25,283 bases of DNA from Flavobacteriales bacterium UBA4474 (GTDB taxonomy: Bacteria; Bacteroidota; Bacteroidia; Flavobacteriales_D; Sanyastnellaceae): assembly GCA_002389295.1 (NCBI GenBank), contig DGOE01000089.1, forward strand, positions 1 to 25,283. The letters run 5' to 3'. The position numbers and the translations under genes were made by a program. Numbering within the stretch: the first letter of the stretch is position 1; the number at the start of each line of letters is the position of its first letter. This document shows positions 22,683 to 25,283 of the stretch, piece after piece. The notes under the pieces are model-generated. The model searched no databases, had not been told where the DNA came from, and saw only the letters and a program-made list of their open reading frames with translations.

Positions 22683-23462
22683 GTGAACCTGCAAGCTTCC
22701 CTTTCCAACCTCAGCCCGATTTATCTGAATGAAATCGAGGGAGCTGAGCTCATGAATCGCCTAGATCAGAAATACTTGATCCGGAGGGATTGGATTCCTC
22801 GATTAATCGACGAATGCAAGGCGCACTATCGAGTTCTGGAGGTGGAAGGACTTCGCCAATCTGCATACATCAATCGGTTCATCGAAACCCCCGAATACAG
22901 TTCCCTCCACGCCCATACCCGAGGAAGAAACATTCGATTCAAAGCGCGAATCCGACAATACGCCTCCAATTCCAGAGCCTTTATGGAGGTGAAAGAAAAG
23001 ACAATTCACGGACAAACGCTCAAGTCTCGGATCGAAAGAGAAGGAGCATTATCCAGCAACGGGGCATTGACGGAAGACGAAATTGAATTTTTACGACTGA
23101 ATTATGGATACGCGGGACCTCAGTTGACCCAAACGACATGCGGATTCAACCGAATAACCTTGGTATCCAACGAGCGCGAGGAGCGGATCACTTTGGATAC
23201 GGACATCCTATTCGAATCCGACTCGAACCAAGATGGCCTCGGAGACCTCGCTATTGTGGAGATTAAACAGGCTCGAATCAATCGCTTTTCACCATTCCTA
23301 ATCGCTTTGGAGGCCTTCCGATTTGAGCATACCCCACTAGGCCGACAAACAAGCTTGTCCAAATACGTAGTAGGTACATTACTTTTGAACCCAAACCTGC
23401 CCACTCGTACTTACCGATCCGTGATCAAACGGATTCGAAAACTGCGAGAACAAATCAACTGA
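22683..23462 (+). CDS. VTC-domain polyphosphate polymerase
   Basis: A 259-residue protein of the VTC family, whose tunnel-shaped catalytic domain in yeast Vtc4 makes polyphosphate from ATP. Recognisable features are MNRLDQKYLI (24-33), the basic strand NIRFKARIRQY (83-93) and FMEVKEK (100-106), K114/R116 in LKSRIERE, a central ITLDTDILF strand, VEIKQ, and a C-terminal TSLSKYVVGTLLL segment as in bacterial VTC proteins. Alternating Arg/Lys residues line the phosphate tunnel in this family. The start is a GTG at 22683, because the conserved LSPIYLNEIEGAELMNR segment precedes the first ATG (22752). It is divergent from pdhA and one base from the DUF4956 gene. Its GC content, mid-40s in a spot count, is well below that of pdhA. 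No membrane segment is seen, so the partner protein may provide membrane attachment. Confidence 0.88.
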   Translation: MNLQASLSNLSPIYLNEIEGAELMNRLDQKYLIRRDWIPRLIDECKAHYRVLEVEGLRQSAYINRFIETPEYSSLHAHTRGRNIRFKARIRQYASNSRAFMEVKEKTIHGQTLKSRIEREGALSSNGALTEDEIEFLRLNYGYAGPQLTQTTCGFNRITLVSNEREERITLDTDILFESDSNQDGLGDLAIVEIKQARINRFSPFLIALEAFRFEHTPLGRQTSLSKYVVGTLLLNPNLPTRTYRSVIKRIRKLREQIN

Positions 23463-23463
23463 A

Positions 23464-24075
23464 ATGACTGAAACCGCTCTACACTTAGCGCTATCTTTTG
23501 CTGGAAACCTCATTTCCTGCCTGATCATTGTTTTAGGCATATACCATGCCATATCGAAAAGAAGGGATTATGTATTCTCCTTCATTTTAGTTTCGACAGC
23601 CGTCTTTTTACTTTGTTATCTGCTTGTCGGGGTCGAAATAGATCTTGCTTTTGCTTTGGGGCTTTTCGCCATCTTTGGGATCATTCCGTATCGAACCGAT
23701 GCCATTCCTATCCGTGAGATGACATATCTCTTCATTGTCATAGCGCTGTCTGTCATGAATGCGCTGGCACTGAAGTCCGCTGGCTGGCCGATGATTGTAG
23801 GAGCCAACGTGGCCGTTTGGGCCATTACATTCACCTTGGATCGACTTTGGGCAATCCGGCACATCGCCACCAAAGTCGTCATCTACGATCGGGTGGATTT
23901 AATCAGTGAAGGACGCCGTGATGAGCTCATCAAGGATTTGGAACAACGCACAGGCGTCCAAATCATTCGCATTGAAATTGGCAAGGTGGATTTACTCCGG
24001 GATACCGCGGTGATTAAAGTCCATTTCGATGGCGATGCCCAACCTGGACACTATGAAAGCCAAAGTGGATCGTAA
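23464..24075 (+). CDS. DUF4956 family membrane protein
   Basis: A 203-residue protein with four or five hydrophobic segments in its first 130 residues and a soluble C-terminal domain of about 70 residues. The loop GLFAIFGIIPYRTDAIPIREMTYLF is the hallmark of DUF4956 proteins, which are commonly encoded next to VTC-domain proteins in bacteria. The C-terminal part contains LIKDLEQRTGVQIIRIEIGK, which looks like a small alpha/beta domain. The start is separated from the VTC stop by one base, so the two are translationally coupled. By analogy with the yeast VTC complex it may anchor the polymerase or translocate the chain, but that is inference. Low GC like its neighbour. Confidence 0.85.
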   Translation: MTETALHLALSFAGNLISCLIIVLGIYHAISKRRDYVFSFILVSTAVFLLCYLLVGVEIDLAFALGLFAIFGIIPYRTDAIPIREMTYLFIVIALSVMNALALKSAGWPMIVGANVAVWAITFTLDRLWAIRHIATKVVIYDRVDLISEGRRDELIKDLEQRTGVQIIRIEIGKVDLLRDTAVIKVHFDGDAQPGHYESQSGS

Positions 24076-24092
24076 AGTATCCGCTCAGTGAA

Positions 24093-24521
24093 TTAGCGAT
24101 AGGTCTTGCCTCCTAACGAAATCGATCCCTCCTGTGCATTGAGGAGTATGGACTCCGATTTACCCACGACATAGGGTGCCATTTCAGCATCGGATGAAGC
24201 CGTATACTCGATGGTCAACTTCTCCAATGAAGAGAAGACGACGTTAAATCGGTACGTGACCTTCCCATACTTCGATGATTCTTCATATTCCCCCGATTCG
24301 ACATACGCAGAAAAAGTAAGGGTTCTCTTGGTCGTTCCGAGAGCGTCTGATGTGACGCTCGTAAACGTCTTTCCTCGCCAAAAGTTTTCACTTTGAAGCG
24401 GGGTCACCTCTGAGCTCAACCCATTACTGTCGAGCGTATTGTTCAATTGGACTGAAGGCCCTTGTGCAGCAGCTGTCGCTACCCCCATGACCAGCACACA
24501 CCATGTCAAAAATTGTCTCAT
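24093..24521 (-). CDS. Small exported protein of unknown function (142 aa)
   Basis: I do not recognise this protein. Residues 1-19 form a signal peptide (MRQFLTWCVLVMGVATAAAQ), so it should reach the periplasm or beyond. The mature part of about 120 residues has no cysteine and alternates hydrophobic and polar residues as in a beta-sandwich (RTLTFSAYVESGEY, TYRFNVVFSSLEKLTIEY). It ends SISLGGKTYR without a T9SS sorting domain. It converges with the DUF4956 gene, with 17 bases between the stop codons. A purine-rich AGGAAATG surrounds the start. GC is below the window average. Confidence 0.7.
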   Translation of the reverse strand: MRQFLTWCVLVMGVATAAAQGPSVQLNNTLDSNGLSSEVTPLQSENFWRGKTFTSVTSDALGTTKRTLTFSAYVESGEYEESSKYGKVTYRFNVVFSSLEKLTIEYTASSDAEMAPYVVGKSESILLNAQEGSISLGGKTYR

Positions 24522-24547
24522 TTCCTATATTTTTCTCTTTCTATTGT

Positions 24548-24573
24548 CAGCTGCAATCATTTTCATTCAGCTG
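24548..24573. repeat. Inverted repeat between the two small exported-protein genes
   Basis: CAGCTG at 24548-24553 and again at 24568-24573, extended inward by AAT/ATT with one bulged base, can form a hairpin of about nine pairs. It lies 15 bases after the stop of the upstream small gene and could end its transcript, but no U-tract follows on the minus strand. Confidence 0.35.
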
Positions 24574-24588
24574 CTTCTTACGCGAGGA

Positions 24589-24912
24589 TTACCTACCTCT
24601 CAAGTCAATGGTCTCCCCTTCCAATGCCGAAGAGAGTGTGAAGAGCAGTCGCTTGGTATTTGAGTCGTAGACGTTGTACCCTTCCTTTCCACATATTGTT
24701 ACGGTTGCATCTTTCGAAACCCCACGGCAGCAGGCACCTGATGAGTTGGTTGGACCTACGCGGACTTCGACCAGAGAGCTCCCATTACCGCGAACCTTCA
24801 CGCATATATCACGGACCTCGGCATCGTTATGAGAGACCGTTGAGAAACTCGAAAAAACGAGCACTGTAAGCAAGACTGATGCGGATAAAAGGAGTTGATG
24901 AACTTGTTTCAT
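24589..24912 (-). CDS. Small exported cysteine-containing protein of unknown function (107 aa)
   Basis: I do not recognise this protein. The start at 24912 gives a signal-like N terminus (MKQVHQLLLSASVLLTVLVFSSFS). A longer in-frame start at 25035 would place 41 polar residues before it and is rejected. The mature part of about 80 residues has four cysteines: one in DICVKVRG, an adjacent pair in SGACCRGVS and one in VTICGKEG. They are likely to form two disulphides. A short beta-rich C terminus ends ETIDLRGR. No sorting domain is present. It lies on the same strand as the 142-residue exported protein, 67 bases upstream of it. AT-rich leader; no TAnnTTTG promoter found. Confidence 0.65.
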   Translation of the reverse strand: MKQVHQLLLSASVLLTVLVFSSFSTVSHNDAEVRDICVKVRGNGSSLVEVRVGPTNSSGACCRGVSKDATVTICGKEGYNVYDSNTKRLLFTLSSALEGETIDLRGR

Positions 24913-25043
24913 GACAGTTGTATTTTTGTTTTTCTTCAAGATTGGTGAGGTAATGCACTTTATAAAAGTCGAAACACCCATTCCAGGAAGGGGACGTCTG
25001 ATCTTGGCAAAACCAATTATTCGAAATAAAAACATTTAAGCCA

Positions 25044-25064
25044 GAAAACCAAAATAAGGTTTTC
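25044..25064 (-). terminator. Candidate terminator hairpin downstream of ispF
   Basis: GAAAACC (25044-25050) and GGTTTTC (25058-25064) are perfect 7-base inverted arms with a 7-base A/T loop, starting 6 bases after the ispF stop codon. On the minus strand a T-rich stretch follows only after about ten bases, so this is a weak intrinsic terminator or an mRNA-stabilising hairpin. Confidence 0.45.
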
Positions 25065-25070
25065 AAGCCA

Positions 25071-25283
25071 TTATTTGAGCTTGACTCGCTCAATCAAAAC
25101 GACCGCATGTGCACTGACGCCTTCTTCCAAGCCGACGAACCCTAACTTTTCTGTCGTGGTTGCCTTGATACTGATCTGATTCAGCTCAGCGCCGAGCAAT
25201 CCCGCAATGCATCGACGCATGCCATCAATGTGTGGACTTAGCTTTGGACGCTCGAGGCATACAGTACAATCTAAATTACCCAA
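25071..25283 (-). CDS. ispF: 2-C-methyl-D-erythritol 2,4-cyclodiphosphate synthase, C-terminal part (partial at right edge)
   Basis: Cyclises CDP-ME 2-phosphate in the MEP pathway of isoprenoid synthesis. Only the last 70 or so residues are in the window. NLDCTVCLERPKLSPHID matches the family's NVDCT-QRPKL block, and ISIKATTTEKLGFVGLEEG is the diagnostic C-terminal motif, containing the threonine residues that contact the cytidine nucleotide. The chain ends AVVLIERVKLK at a TAA (25071-25073). The frame is open to the window edge, so the true start lies outside; the TTG at the edge is an internal leucine codon. Confidence 0.94.
   Translation of the reverse strand: MGNLDCTVCLERPKLSPHIDGMRRCIAGLLGAELNQISIKATTTEKLGFVGLEEGVSAHAVVLIERVKLK

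Noticed and set aside
24913..25035. Longer N terminus for the 107-residue exported protein
   Set aside because: The extra 41 residues are basic and polar and would bury the signal peptide in the middle of the protein.
1..25283. Defence systems, toxin-antitoxin modules, prophage or biosynthetic clusters
   Set aside because: I read both strands for nuclease, recombinase, transposase, capsid, restriction and synthase motifs and saw none; the genes are mostly housekeeping.

Overview
The window looks like a chromosomal segment of a Bacteroidota bacterium, most likely from the Flavobacteriales or a neighbouring marine lineage. The evidence is a secreted protein with a type IX secretion (T9SS) type B C-terminal domain, Bacteroidota-type promoters (TAnnTTTG) in front of the tRNA and pdhA, weak or absent Shine-Dalgarno sequences, a VTC-domain/DUF4956 gene pair, and an ExbB-ExbD-TonB-FolC arrangement I know from this phylum. 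GC is high for the group, near 60% in spot counts over 1-22.5 kb, and falls to the mid-to-upper 40s beyond about 22.55 kb. A NhaD-type Na+/H+ antiporter and a vanadium-haloperoxidase-like enzyme fit a marine or saline habitat, but that is inference.

Layout. (1) 1-1611, minus: the N-terminal part of asnS, running off the left edge, then a lone LolD/MacB-type ABC ATPase. (2) 1707-3887, plus: a secreted choice-of-anchor-L protein with a T9SS sorting domain. (3) 3921-6321, minus: phosphoglycerate mutase (gpmI) and a SAM-dependent methyltransferase. (4) 6349-8731, plus: tRNA-Val(UAC), then a secreted vanadium-dependent haloperoxidase/PAP2-like protein with a dockerin-like tail. (5) 8736-15799, minus: anmK, glutamate dehydrogenase, nhaD, exbB, exbD, tonB-like and folC, closely spaced and possibly one or two operons. 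(6) 15862-17004, plus: an acyl-CoA dehydrogenase, divergent from anmK and with its stop codon abutting the next gene. (7) 17005-22520, minus: pdhA (E1 alpha), pdhC (E2), recG and an unknown membrane-anchored protein. (8) 22683-25283, lower GC: a VTC-domain polyphosphate polymerase and a DUF4956 membrane protein as a tight plus-strand pair, then two small unknown exported proteins and the 3' end of ispF on the minus strand.

Most of the window is housekeeping: translation, glycolysis and pyruvate oxidation, folate, isoprenoid and cell-wall recycling metabolism, ion homeostasis, and outer-membrane energisation. No intergenic stretch exceeds about 165 bases. I found no CRISPR array, insertion sequence, phage gene or rRNA. 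The least explained parts are the low-GC block at the right end, the dockerin-tailed haloperoxidase-like protein, and the unknown protein behind recG. I do not see convincing evidence for a wholly new multi-gene system.
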